A stretch of DNA of 45,697 nucleotides from Armatimonadota bacterium (GCA_025062195.1 JANXAS010000026.1:1-45697), one strand, 5' to 3'. Shown: positions 35,524 through 44,829, counted from the stretch's first letter. Translations and numbers: made by a program. Notes: generated by a model not told the origin, from the letters alone.

Positions 35524-36603
35524 ATGCGATGGGGGACATCTTTGTCTGTTGTTTTGGCGGGTGCTTTATTCGGCATCCTTGCAGCATCGCTTAGCAAGCT
35601 TGGCAACCCACCAAACATGGGCGTATGTGTTGCATGTTTCCTTCGCGACATAGCTGGCGCACTCGGATTGCATAATGCCGAAAAGGTTCAATACATGCGC
35701 CCTGAAATAGTTGGCTTTGTGCTTGGCGCATATATTTCTGCCATGCTCTTTGGCGAGTTTAAGCCGAGGGGTGGTTCATCGCCATTATTGCGCTTTGTGC
35801 TGGGAATGCTCCTTATGTTTGGTGCGCTTGTCTTTTTGGGCTGCCCGGCAAGAATGATGCTTAGGCTATCAGCGGGCGATATGACGGCAGTGGCAGCATT
35901 AGTTGGTTGGATTGTTGGGGTTTACATTGGCGTGCAATTTTTTAAAGCCGGCTTCTCCCTTGGCGCAGCATCAAAGGTTTACAGCTTGAACGCGATCGTG
36001 CTTCATCTTTTCCTTGTCACAATACTTTTGCTTAACTTGCTTATCCCAAATATCTTGCGCTCAAGCATTAGTGGTCCAGGAGCAATGCACACTAACTGGC
36101 TTATTTCGCTTTGTGCAGGATTGCTCATAGGGTCACTCGCACAGCGCGGGCGACTGTGCTTTGCGGGCGGTTTTCGTGACCTCATCCTGATCGGCGATGC
36201 ACATTTATTTTGGGGTGTAATCTCATTTTTCATTTCGGCTCTAATCATAAACATCGCTTTGGGGCAATTTAATTTTGGTATTTCAAATCAACCGGTGGCT
36301 CATTCAGCCCATATATGGAATTTTGCGGGTATGATGCTTGCTGGAATTTGCGCTGTCCTCATAGGTGGCTGTCCTCTTAGGCAACTTGTGCTTGCTGGTG
36401 AAGGTAACTCCGATTCGGCTTTAACAGTCTTCGGGATGCTCTTTGGTGCAGCACTTGCCCATAACCTTAAATTGGCTGCAACTCCTGATGCACAGGGCAT
36501 AATTGGCGGTCCCTCAATTCATGGCAAAGTTGCTTTGCTAATTGCAATTTGCGCAGTCATACTCATAGCGAGCATAAGCAGAGAGAAAACAGAACAATCT
36601 TAG
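35524..36603 (+). CDS. yedE: YedE-type selenium metabolism membrane protein
   Basis: A 359-residue membrane protein with about 10 hydrophobic segments. The ATG at 35524 lies 9 nt after AAAGGAGG; the ATG at 35515 abuts that site and is unlikely. It belongs to the YeeE/YedE (DUF395) superfamily, and the conserved cysteines (Cys35, Cys38 in GVCVACFLRD; Cys107 in FLGCPAR; Cys212 in RGRLCFAGGFRDL; Cys283 in IGGCPLRQLVLAGEGNSDS) match the subgroup that co-occurs with selenium use. It probably transports a selenium or sulfur compound. A TusA-like gene follows 650 bp downstream and a tRNA-Sec lies in the same window, both supporting a selenium role. The transported species is inferred. Confidence 0.88.
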   Translation: MRWGTSLSVVLAGALFGILAASLSKLGNPPNMGVCVACFLRDIAGALGLHNAEKVQYMRPEIVGFVLGAYISAMLFGEFKPRGGSSPLLRFVLGMLLMFGALVFLGCPARMMLRLSAGDMTAVAALVGWIVGVYIGVQFFKAGFSLGAASKVYSLNAIVLHLFLVTILLLNLLIPNILRSSISGPGAMHTNWLISLCAGLLIGSLAQRGRLCFAGGFRDLILIGDAHLFWGVISFFISALIINIALGQFNFGISNQPVAHSAHIWNFAGMMLAGICAVLIGGCPLRQLVLAGEGNSDSALTVFGMLFGAALAHNLKLAATPDAQGIIGGPSIHGKVALLIAICAVILIASISREKTEQS

Positions 36604-36870
36604 GCAAAGGCATATTTTAAAAGCCCTTAGGAAGCTATGAAACAAATCTAAATATCCTCAGAAATAAGGCAAGTGAATTTGAAATGCCACTTCACTATTT
36701 CTTTGTGGCTAATTACAAACATTGCAAACTGCTAAAATGAAGCAGTTCATGAAATTTGCCCGAAAATATGTAAGATGGACACAAAGCAAGGTCAGTTGGC
36801 TTTGACTTTTGGGGTTTATTTTAGCCAAACTTCCAGTGGCAGCTTGGGTTATACTTAAGGATGAAGGTGA

Positions 36871-37158
36871 CGGCACAGAAAAACACTCAATAGATACCTT
36901 CGGCTAAGATGGCGAAGGGAATATTATGAGATTGATGAAGGCACTCTTAACTTCAGTCCAGACAGCAAAATATTGGCATATTTGGCAAGGAATGGCACGA
37001 AATGGTTCATAGTTGTTGATGGAGAGGAAGTTAGGGAATATGATGGCATCGTTAGTGAGAGCAATTTAGTTTTTGATAGCCCAAATCGTTTCCATACTTT
37101 GGCAATTCGTGGAATTGAATTCCTACTTGTAGAAGTTGAGATTGTTGGAGAATCCTAA
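36871..37158 (+). pseudogene. C-terminal remnant of a TolB/WD40-like protein
   Basis: A 95-codon open frame with no plausible start and stops in frame just upstream (36862-36870). It reads EGTLNFSPDSKILAYLARNG, then TKWFIVVDGEEVREYDGIVS, and ends FHTLAIRGIEFLLVEVEIV. FSPDSK-x-LAY and WFIVVDG are repeated-blade motifs of beta-propeller proteins common in this lineage, so this is probably the last blade of a deleted gene. The 9-bp repeat follows its stop. Confidence 0.5.
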
Positions 37159-37160
37159 TT

Positions 37161-37218
37161 GTGGAAATTGTGGAAATTGTGGAAATTGTGGAAATTGTGG
37201 AAATTGTGGAAATTGTGG
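37161..37218. repeat. 9-bp tandem repeat, about 6.4 copies
   Basis: GTGGAAATT is repeated six times without change, then a partial unit GTGG. The last residues of the preceding remnant (VEVEIV) are encoded by a related sequence, so it may have grown by slippage from that end. Copy number should vary among strains. Confidence 0.9.
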
Positions 37219-37257
37219 CTAATGTCTTTAAGCCATTTCAAGAAAGGGTGATAGTTT

Positions 37258-37497
37258 ATGCTGCAAAGGGAAGCAAAAATAGAGATAGAGATTGACTGTC
37301 GTGGATTACTTTGCCCAGAGCCAGTGATTCGTGCTCGAAGGGCACTTGAAGCAATTGAAAAGGGCAAAGTTATCGTGTTGGTTGATCCTGGCGCTCCAAA
37401 AGAGAATATTTCAAGAATGGCAAGAAGCATGGGTTATGATGTTGAAGTTGAGCCAACTGAAGATGGGTTCAAAGTCATCGTCAAAAAGAGTGGATAA
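37258..37497 (+). CDS. TusA/SirA-like sulfurtransferase, possible selenium-trait protein
   Basis: A 79-residue protein. The ATG at 37258 has AAAGGGTGAT upstream. It has the TusA fold signature: DCRGLLCPEPVIRARRALE, with Cys19 in the CPxP motif as the persulfide (or perselenide) carrier, and Cys14 before it; VLVDPGAPKENISRMARSMG and FKVIVKKSG complete the domain. TusA carries sulfur for thiouridine and cofactor synthesis; the related YedF accompanies YedE and selenium use, but has an added C-terminal domain missing here. Its closeness to yedE favours a Se/S trafficking role. The assignment to selenium is inference from context. Confidence 0.88.
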   Translation: MLQREAKIEIEIDCRGLLCPEPVIRARRALEAIEKGKVIVLVDPGAPKENISRMARSMGYDVEVEPTEDGFKVIVKKSG

Positions 37498-37962
37498 TTT
37501 TTGTATTATTTGGGTTTATTACCAGCTGCAATTGAACTTCCTGTATGATAACTTAGCTATTGCGATTTTGAAGGAGCTTTGTGCCGCCAAACTTTACAAT
37601 GTGCTTTCACCGTGTTTGTGTTAAAATTGAGTGCTCTTAACTCAAAAGTTTGTCGGTTCGTAGTAAGGCACGAAGCAAAGCGTAGTGCCGTCAAAAATGG
37701 AACACGGGACAAGGAACAGGGGACAAGGGACATGAGACAATTTAGGACGCCACTTCGCTAACGCTTCGTGGCTAACTACGAACCTAACCAAAGTTTGTAG
37801 TAAAGACTGAGAGTGAAATTAAGTCAAACAGAAGTGTATAGCAGTTTTCACTTGCCATCTCACAATACAGGAAGTAACGGGGGAAAATGCCATTAAAAGT
37901 TTTTTGCAAATAGAATTCTTATGCCACTTTAATTTCACGAAGGCAACATGCGAGGTGTTATG
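37498..37962. other. intergenic region with foldback element
   Basis: No gene is seen. The foldback element at 37633-37806 fills the middle; the last 40 bp hold the ribosome site of the next gene (GCGAGGTG). Confidence 0.5.
37633..37806. repeat. foldback (MITE-like) element, copy 6
   Basis: A 174-bp, well preserved copy. It starts GCTCTTAACTCAAAAGTTTG and ends CCAAAGTTTGTAGTAAAGAC. Left arm: TTCGTAGTAAGGCACGAAGC...AGTGCCGTC. Right arm: GACGCCACTTCGCTAACGCT then TCGTGGCTAACTACGAACC. The interior is a GGAACACGGGACAAGGAACA-type micro-repeat. Confidence 0.8.
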
Positions 37963-39924
37963 ATGAGCAAAGCAGGTGCAAAAGTTGAAGTAATTTCGGT
38001 TGAGAGGCGGGCGGAGATTGCGATAACGCCGAGAGCCTTGCTTTTGAGTGCGATCCTTGCGCCGCTCAACTCATGGTGGCTTGTGTATACCGAGATTGTC
38101 CGATACGCTGGTCACCCAACAACAACATCGCTTTACTTCAATGTCATTTTCACAATCACATGCTTGATTGCTTTGAACGCTATCATAGGGCGCATCAGAC
38201 CAAACTTAACACTCAAGCAAGGTGAATTGCTCGTCATCTACACATTGCTTTCGCTTAGCTCATGTATGGTTGGGCATGATATGTATCAAGTGCTAATTGC
38301 CTGTCTTGTCCATCCGTTTTGGTTCGCCTCACCTGAAAACGGTTGGGAATGGCTTTTCTTTGATGCGCTTCCAAAGTGGATGATGGTCAGCGACAAAGAA
38401 GTGCTTCGTGGCTATATGCTTGGCGGAGATACGCTTTACAAGATGCAGTATCTTCGCGTTTGGCTGCCCATCGTCCTTTTGTGGACTGGCTTCTTCATGG
38501 TTTTGCTGGTGGCTATGATGTGCCTAAATGTCATTTTGAGGAAGCGTTGGACTGAACAAGAGAGGCTTTCATTCCCGATTTGTTATGTGCCAATGGAGAT
38601 AACTCGTGCAGGCTCGGCAATCTTCCTCAGCCAACGCTTTTGGGGTGGCTTTGCACTCTCCTCGTTCATTGATGTGCTCAACAATCTCGCTGAGAATTTT
38701 CCGTCGGTGCCACGCATCAACATACGCACAATATTCCTAAACCAATATGTGACCGCAAGACCCTGGAATGCCATCGGTTGGACGCCATTTGCCTTCTTCC
38801 CATTCATTGTCGGCATCACATACTTCCTTCCACTTGACCTTTCATTCTCCTGTTTCTTCTTCTACTGGTTCTGGAAGGCACAGCGAATTATCACTGCTTT
38901 CCTTGGTTGGGATGCTTATCGCCCATTGATGCCATACATCAATGAGCAATCTTCCGGGGCATACCTTGGTGTGGCTGCGTTCGTCTTTTGGATAGCAAGA
39001 GGTTACTTTAAAGATGTGCTAAGGAGGGTAATTGGCATCACATCAGGCGCTGACGATCATGGTGAACCGATGTCATACAGAGTTGCAACTATCTTGTTCA
39101 TCATCTGTTTCATCATCTCTGTTGCCTTTTGGATCGCTGCCGGGATGACGCCATTGATAGCCGTTGTCTTTTTCATCATATACTTTTGCCTCTCAATTGC
39201 CGTAACAAGGATGCGAGCTGAACTCGGCTCACCAGCACATGACTTGCACTTTGCTGGTCCAGACCAAATCATCACGCGAGCACTCGGCAGCCAACTTATT
39301 CCCAAAAGGGTGCTTGCAGCATTCGCTATAACTTGGGGGTTCAACAGGGCGTATCGCTCACACCCAATGCCACACCAACTTGAGGGCTTTAAGCTCGCAA
39401 GGGATGTCGGCTATGATTACCGTAAGCTAATGTATGCTATGCTCGCTTTTGGACTATGGGGTTCACTCTGCGCCTTTTGGGCATTACTGGATGTCTACTA
39501 TAGGCTCGGAGCTGCATCGGCTAAGATAGTCGGACCTTCGGTTTGGTTTGGCTGGGAACCTTATAACAGGCTTGCCTCATTGCTTCGTGCTCCAACGAAG
39601 CCAGACAATGTCGGGACTGCCTTTGTTGCGGTTGGGTTTGCTTTCACAATGTTCCTTATGAGCTTGAGAGGCATGTTTTCATTCATGCCATTTCACCCAG
39701 TTGGATTGGCTGTCTCTTCAAGTTGGGCAATGAATTGGATGTGGGGAGCGATAATGCTCGGTTGGATTGTGAAAGCTTCAATACTGCATTTTGGCGGTCT
39801 GCAAGCGCTGAAAAGTTGGACGCCTTTCTTTGTGGGATTGATCATGGGCGAATACATTGTTGGGAGCATATGTAACATTATGGGCATAGTCCGAAACTGG
39901 AAGATCTATCGCTTCTGGGGTTGA
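37963..39924 (+). CDS. DUF6785/DUF6784 (OPT-like) membrane protein
   Basis: A 653-residue membrane protein with about 14 hydrophobic segments. The ATG at 37963 is 5 nt after GAGGTG; ATGs at 37948 and 37960 are too close or upstream. The layout PRALLLSAILAPLNSWWLVY, then KQGELLVIYTLLSLSSCMVG, recalls the oligopeptide transporter superfamily. RMRAELGSPAHDLHFAGPDQ (about residue 425) is the conserved signature between the DUF6785 and DUF6784 parts. These proteins are numerous in Armatimonadota and Planctomycetes and often sit near glycan-use genes. Substrate unknown. It is monocistronic here. Confidence 0.82.
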   Translation: MSKAGAKVEVISVERRAEIAITPRALLLSAILAPLNSWWLVYTEIVRYAGHPTTTSLYFNVIFTITCLIALNAIIGRIRPNLTLKQGELLVIYTLLSLSSCMVGHDMYQVLIACLVHPFWFASPENGWEWLFFDALPKWMMVSDKEVLRGYMLGGDTLYKMQYLRVWLPIVLLWTGFFMVLLVAMMCLNVILRKRWTEQERLSFPICYVPMEITRAGSAIFLSQRFWGGFALSSFIDVLNNLAENFPSVPRINIRTIFLNQYVTARPWNAIGWTPFAFFPFIVGITYFLPLDLSFSCFFFYWFWKAQRIITAFLGWDAYRPLMPYINEQSSGAYLGVAAFVFWIARGYFKDVLRRVIGITSGADDHGEPMSYRVATILFIICFIISVAFWIAAGMTPLIAVVFFIIYFCLSIAVTRMRAELGSPAHDLHFAGPDQIITRALGSQLIPKRVLAAFAITWGFNRAYRSHPMPHQLEGFKLARDVGYDYRKLMYAMLAFGLWGSLCAFWALLDVYYRLGAASAKIVGPSVWFGWEPYNRLASLLRAPTKPDNVGTAFVAVGFAFTMFLMSLRGMFSFMPFHPVGLAVSSSWAMNWMWGAIMLGWIVKASILHFGGLQALKSWTPFFVGLIMGEYIVGSICNIMGIVRNWKIYRFWG

Positions 39925-40350
39925 GCTTGCTTGCACAATTTTTCTCTTCCGAAAACGGTGAGCAAGCTTTAAACGAGAGGGCGAGGCTCTCGCTAAACCA
40001 AAATAGGAGTTGCGCAGTTGAAGTGTGGGTGGATGGAATCCGCCAGAAAATTTCGGGCAGGTTTCACATGTCCCTACATCTCGCTCTGTGCGCGGATGAA
40101 ATCCAACGAAAGATTTTGAGGCGATATTGTGGGAAGGCTTTCGTCTGCCCCTGCAAAATAATTTTAACTGCTTAAGTCTTGCAGAAATTAGCCAACTAAA
40201 GTCGGTGCTCAAATGTTCGCCATCAACTATGGGCTGAAGCCTACAGGATGGATTAGTTTGTGACAGAGGGCAGGATTACACTCCCGCCGAAAGAATCCAA
40301 AACAAATTTAAGCAAGCTACAGGCTTGCCATCAAAGAGGAGTTGTGGAAG
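39925..40350. other. intergenic region with hairpin modules
   Basis: No gene is supported. Short palindromes GAGAGGGCGAGGCTCTCGC (near 39975-39995) and GCAAGCTACAGGCTTGC (near 40313-40329) belong to the same class of hairpin modules seen near 21600-21790. The ribosome site GAGGAG at the end serves the next gene. Confidence 0.45.
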
Positions 40351-41454
40351 ATGCGAAAAGAAGAAGCTATTGCTGGTGAGATAGTTCGCAGGCTTGAGGA
40401 ACTTGTCTCTGTGCCAACACCGACTGGTCAAGAGGATGCATTAGTGCCATACCTTGTTGAGTCTTTGTGCGAACTTGGCTTTGATGTGACGGAGCAACGG
40501 ATAAGCATAGGCAGAAAAAACATCATCGGAAGGCGCGGCAGAAGCCGGCTGATGTTTTGCGCGCACACCGATACAATCCCAGCATACACTCATCCAACAC
40601 CCTACAAACTCCGTTCATTCGGCAGCGAACTTATTGGAAGAGGCGTTGTGGATTGTAAAGGATTGATTGCAGCATTGCTTGTTGCATTGCGCCTCAGCGA
40701 ATCTCCGTGCAATGTTGCCTTCGTTGCCGATGAGGAGAAAAGCGGTCTTGGTTCAAAGGAACTTGAATTGCCTGATAGTGTTAGGGCTGCAGTTGTTCTT
40801 GAGCCAACCGACTTTAAGCTTGCCATAGCTCACGCTGGTGCAATTGAAATTGAAGTGACTACATTCGGAAAAGCAACACATGGCGCATTACCACACACAG
40901 GTGTGAACGCTATTGAGAAAGCAATTGAGTTGATAGAACGCTTAAAGTGCCTGCCAGCTTTGCAGAGGCGACACGAGCTATTTGAGGATGCACCGCTGTT
41001 CACGCTCGGCATCATAAGTGGTGGCTGCGATGTCATGGTTGTCCCAAACAGGTGCACATTCCAAGTTGACATGCGCATATTGCCCACAGACGATGCACAA
41101 GCTGTCTTAGAACAGATACGAGAGATTATCTCTGATGCCCAATCCGAAATGAGCGTCCTTGACATTTCGCAACCAGTAGTGCTTGACTTGAATGATGATG
41201 TTGTAGCTTCGCTTGTTGATGCATTTAAAAGGGCGCACGAGAATTTGTGTGGCGAGCCATTGAAATGCATCGGCTACCATAGTTGGACAGATGCGGTCAA
41301 CTTGATTGAGAGAGGCATTTGTGCGGTAGTTTATGGTGGCGGTAAGTTACACAGGGCGCATTCCGATTGGGAGAGCATAACGATTGATGAGCTTGTCATG
41401 AGCTGTAATGTGTATCGCTGCGTAATGGAGTATTTTGTCGAGACGCAAAAGTGA
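40351..41454 (+). CDS. M20 family metallopeptidase/deacylase, ArgE/DapE-like
   Basis: A 367-residue zinc-dependent hydrolase. The ATG at 40351 has GAGGAG 9 nt upstream; an in-frame TTG three codons before it is less likely. The first metal motif is LMFCAHTDTIPA; GRGVVDCKGLIAALL bears the bridging Asp; FVADEEKSGLGSKEL holds the catalytic Glu pair; VVLEPTDFKLAIAHAG the next ligand; and GGGKLHRAHSDWESI the final His. A dimerisation domain with FGKATHGALPHTGVNAIEKA lies in the middle. Family members deacetylate ornithine, desuccinylate diaminopimelate or cleave peptides; the substrate cannot be chosen from sequence. Neighbours give no pathway clue. Confidence 0.9.
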   Translation: MRKEEAIAGEIVRRLEELVSVPTPTGQEDALVPYLVESLCELGFDVTEQRISIGRKNIIGRRGRSRLMFCAHTDTIPAYTHPTPYKLRSFGSELIGRGVVDCKGLIAALLVALRLSESPCNVAFVADEEKSGLGSKELELPDSVRAAVVLEPTDFKLAIAHAGAIEIEVTTFGKATHGALPHTGVNAIEKAIELIERLKCLPALQRRHELFEDAPLFTLGIISGGCDVMVVPNRCTFQVDMRILPTDDAQAVLEQIREIISDAQSEMSVLDISQPVVLDLNDDVVASLVDAFKRAHENLCGEPLKCIGYHSWTDAVNLIERGICAVVYGGGKLHRAHSDWESITIDELVMSCNVYRCVMEYFVETQK

Positions 41455-41600
41455 GAGCATCATTTACGCCATCTGTTGGGCAGGCTTGCATTTAGCTATC
41501 AAACACTAATGGATACGGTGCAATTGGGGTGTGGCATCGCGCTTCAGCCATGCCTTGCTGTGAGATGGCAAACATCTGTGTAAAAGCAATTTAGAGGATT

Positions 41601-42124
41601 GCTCTTCACTCAAAAGTTTGCCGGTTCGTAGTAAGGCACGGAGCAAGGCGGAGTGCCGTCAAAAATGGAACAAGACACAAGGGGCAATATAGGACGCCAC
41701 TTCGCTATTGTTTCGTGGCTAACTACCAACCTGCTATTTGGCTCGTAGTAAGGCACGCAACGAAGTGGAGTGCCGTCAAGAAAGTTTTTAGCTTGGCAGT
41801 AGCCTCGCCCTCTAAGTGACGAAAGTTTGTTGGTTTGTAGTTTGTAGTAAGGCACGAAGCGTAGTGCTGTCAAAGTGAACATAGAGTGCAAGGTGCAAGC
41901 AAAATGATAACATTGCACTTGCAACAACTTGACGCCACTTCGCTATTGCTTCGTGGCTAACTACGAACTTAACCAAAGTTTGCCGGTTCGTAGTAAGGCA
42001 CGGAGCGAAGCGGAGTGCCGTCAAAAATGGAACACGGGACAAGAGACAAGGGACAATTTAGGACGCCACTATGCTAACGCTTGTTGGCTAACTACGAACC
42101 TAACTAAAGTTTGTAGTGAAGAGC
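41601..42124. repeat. composite cluster of foldback elements, copy 7
   Basis: Three or more partial units stand in tandem: left arms at about 41623, 41743, 41840 and 41985, right arms at about 41695, 41932 and 42063. The outermost ends match perfectly as inverted repeats, GCTCTTCACT at 41601-41610 and AGTGAAGAGC at 42115-42124. No gene lies in 41455-42169. Confidence 0.8.
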
Positions 42125-42169
42125 ATATAACTTTACTTAACTGGAATCGCATTAAGTGAGGTGGTTATG

Positions 42170-43069
42170 ATGGGACGAAGGATGCCAGCAGTCGCCGGAA
42201 GTTTCTACGAAGGGACCGCGGAGAGATTGCGCCGCCAAATTGAGAATTGTTTCCTTCACCGTCTTGGACCAGGGAAGTTGCCCCCACCCGACAATGAAAG
42301 ACGAACTGATATGCCAATAATTGGCTTGGTATGCCCGCACGCCGGCTATATGTATTCCGGACCGACAGCAGCAAGGGCATACTTTGCAATTGCATCTCAA
42401 AGGACACCTGAAGTAGTCATCATCATCGGACCCGACCATCACGGCTTAGCTGGCGATGTCTCAGTATACCCTGAGGGTGTTTGGGTGACGCCCCTTGGCG
42501 AAGTGCTAATCGCATCAGATGTAGCAAAGAGGCTTGTTGAGGCATGCCCGATCGCAGATGAAAGCGAATTAGCACACAGATATGAGCATTCGCTTGAGGT
42601 TCAAGTCCCATTCATTCAATTTTGCTTTGGGCAATCTGTGCCGATTGTGCCCGTCATGATTGGTCACCAGACAAAAGATGTAGCGATGACGCTTGGTGAT
42701 ACAATCGCACAAGTCATCCATGATACCAATGCCGTCATAATAGCAAGCACCGATTTCACCCACTATGAGCCACAAAGCCAAGCCAAGAAAAAGGACGAGC
42801 TTATCCTGAAGCGAATTGAGGCGATTGATCCTGACGGTGTCTTTGATGTCGTGCGCAAGCACAGGGTGACAATGTGCGGGTATGGTCCGACTGCCGCTTT
42901 GCTTTACGCCTGCCGAAAGCTCGGCTGCGAGAGCGCTAAAGTGCTCGGCTACTCAACCTCTGGTGATATAATCGGAGACTACTCTCAGGTCGTTGGTTAT
43001 GGTGCTGTGGCAGTGTTTAAAGCCGGCTATGAACCATCATCGCTGCAACTTGATTTCGTTGCACGATAG
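42170..43069 (+). CDS. AmmeMemoRadiSam system protein B (Memo family)
   Basis: A 299-residue protein of the MEMO1 family. The ATG at 42170 is 6 nt after GAGGTG; the ATG at 42167 and GTG at 42161 are alternatives. RRMPAVAGSFYEGTAERLRR at the start, LVCPHAGYMYSGPTAARAYF, VIIIGPDHHGLAGDVSVYPE, HRYEHSLEVQVPFIQFCFG and IIASTDFTHYEPQSQAKKKD hold the conserved His/Asp/Cys set. The fold resembles extradiol dioxygenases and MEMO1 binds iron. In many prokaryotes it is encoded with an AMMECR1-like protein and a radical SAM enzyme; neither is beside it here. The molecular function in bacteria is unknown. Confidence 0.95.
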   Translation: MGRRMPAVAGSFYEGTAERLRRQIENCFLHRLGPGKLPPPDNERRTDMPIIGLVCPHAGYMYSGPTAARAYFAIASQRTPEVVIIIGPDHHGLAGDVSVYPEGVWVTPLGEVLIASDVAKRLVEACPIADESELAHRYEHSLEVQVPFIQFCFGQSVPIVPVMIGHQTKDVAMTLGDTIAQVIHDTNAVIIASTDFTHYEPQSQAKKKDELILKRIEAIDPDGVFDVVRKHRVTMCGYGPTAALLYACRKLGCESAKVLGYSTSGDIIGDYSQVVGYGAVAVFKAGYEPSSLQLDFVAR

Positions 43070-43732
43070 CGCCCATTAAACAATCTTCAAAAACTTAAGG
43101 TGACATCCAACCCATGTAGCGCAGCATTTTCTCCACGACTGTCTTTTAAATTTCGTCGCCCACAATTGGCACGCTACACTGTGAGAATTTTCGTCATCTC
43201 ACAATTCAAACAGCAGTCATGTTACTCTGATAGGACTTACACAGTTGGGATAAATTCATCAGGTAGGTTGAGCCAGATAAGTTCGGATAGCATCCCGAAT
43301 AATTGCAGCCTTCGCCTTATACCAACTCCGCCCTGCCCGTAAGCGACAAACCTATAGCTTAAAAAGCCCTCACTTTGTAGTTTGCAGAACAATCCATGGC
43401 TGGGCAATTTATTTTAGGCATGGTTTTTTTCTCACCTCAGGAACCCAAACTGGATGAATGGTATGAGTTTACTTGAGGTTGAGGAATGCTTGGGAAAGAA
43501 AGCAAGATGAAACAAAATGCAAGGGATGTGGAGAGATAAAGAAGAACCCTCCAAAAGAGCTCTCTTTTCCAAAGCTGCCCTCTTTATTTCCTTTCTTCCT
43601 TCCCTCCTTGACTCTGCTTCTTGTCGCAAAACATAGTAGCACATTTTCTTTGGGATGTTAAGACCCAAGAGGGCACCAATTTGGCCATTTTTAGCGGCAA
43701 TTTTGGTTTCAGCTTTTGGTTTATCCGAACCA
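43070..43732. other. intergenic region, possible gene remnants
   Basis: No intact gene is supported. On the minus strand at 43259-43351 a short frame reads AGRSWYKAKAAIIRDAIRTY, then LAQPT and a stop, which recalls the second helix of ribbon-helix-helix antitoxins but has no N-terminal half. The rest is featureless. Confidence 0.3.
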
Positions 43733-44103
43733 TCATAAAAGATGGTGTTTTTGTCTCTCTTTATCAATCACTGACCTATCAATGTCAATGAAAGTTCGCA
43801 AGGGAAAGTCACAGCAGGTCGGTGAAACATTGAGGATAGATGAAATCTCTTCGGTAGTGGTCAAGTTGTATTCCACTATGAACCAATATGTCGCTAACTC
43901 GTGGTAAAAATCAGTTTTGGAAAAAGACAAACTCTTGCGAACATAACAGACAAGCCTTTGCCTAACAGTATTGAACCATCGTTCTATGTGCTCCAAATTC
44001 CCACTCCTTTTCTCAACCTGTTTATGTGTCCCCTTCAGAAAAACCAAATTATAGACTTCCCAAAACCACTGAAACTAAGACAATGACATATTATACCATT
44101 TTA

Positions 44104-44222
44104 AAAAATCGTCGTTATGTAGAGCGGGATTTCATATCCCGCCGAAAATTTCTTCGGCGCGGTATAAAACCGCGCCCTATAAACAGCAATTTTTCGGCAT
44201 AAGCAGTGCCTTCGCCCTAAAA
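44104..44222. repeat. 119-bp hairpin insertion with 7-bp flanking repeats
   Basis: It lies inside the transposase pseudogene and is flanked by CATTTTA at 44097-44103 and 44223-44229. It contains the hairpins GCGGGATTTCATATCCCGC and GGCGCGGTATAAAACCGCGC(C). It has no arms of the other foldback family, so it is a second element class, similar in design to the hairpin modules near 21600-21790. Confidence 0.6.
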
Positions 44223-44516
44223 CATTTTACGAAAATTTTTTGAAATGGTATTACAAAGGGATTGACTCCAAAAGACTACTACTCGTCTCTTTTCACCTGT
44301 CTCCAATGACAAAAGCCACAATTTGCTTAGTCCTACTGCAAAGGGCTGCCCATAACCACCTTCTTTGCTCTTTTTCCCAACAAAACTTTCCATCTCATCA
44401 ATCTCCAAAATGTCCCTCTCATCAGAAGGCAAAAGGGTCTGAGAAATGGAGGGAAGATTCGGGACTTTTTAAGCCATTTGACTAAAGTCTGCCTTGAGAC
44501 ACCAAAATTGCGCTTT

Positions 44517-44829
44517 GCTCTTATTACAAACTTCGCTGGTTAGGTTCGTAGTTAGCCACGAAGCGAAGGCGTAGTGGCGTTAAAAACCAGAAAGAGTTAG
44601 ACGGCAATTTACTTCGTTCTGTGCCTTAATACGAACTCACAGCCACCAAGTTCGTAGTTAGCCACGAAGCGAAAGCGCAGTGGCGTAAAATCTGTGCAGA
44701 GTGCAATGTGCGGGGTTCAATATTGTTGTCTTATTTTGCACTTAGCACTCCGCACCTTGCACTCAATTACGGCACTTTGTTTTGCTCCGTGCCCTACTAC
44801 AAACCAACAAACTTTTGAGTAAAGAGTGA
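44517..44829. repeat. composite foldback element inside the IS1 transposase, copy 8
   Basis: A 313-bp insertion made of two units. Outer ends: GCTCTTATTACAAACTTCGC and CAAACTTTTGAGTAAAGAGT (then GA). It is flanked by TGCGCTTT (44509-44516) and TGCACTTT (44830-44837), an 8-bp duplication with one mismatch. Removing the insert and one flank restores the transposase reading RAIKRNFGVSRQ. Confidence 0.85.

Noticed and set aside
41601-42124. CRISPR array
   Set aside because: Repeats are inverted and irregularly spaced, spacers are not uniform and no cas genes are present.
43259-43351. Possible ribbon-helix-helix antitoxin (minus strand, KAKAAIIRDAIRTYLAQ)
   Set aside because: Only a C-terminal fragment is present, a stop precedes it and no toxin gene is adjacent, so no toxin-antitoxin system is supported.
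43432-43767. 111-codon minus-strand open frame after the transposase
   Set aside because: It overlaps the transposase C-terminus in another frame and shows no family features.
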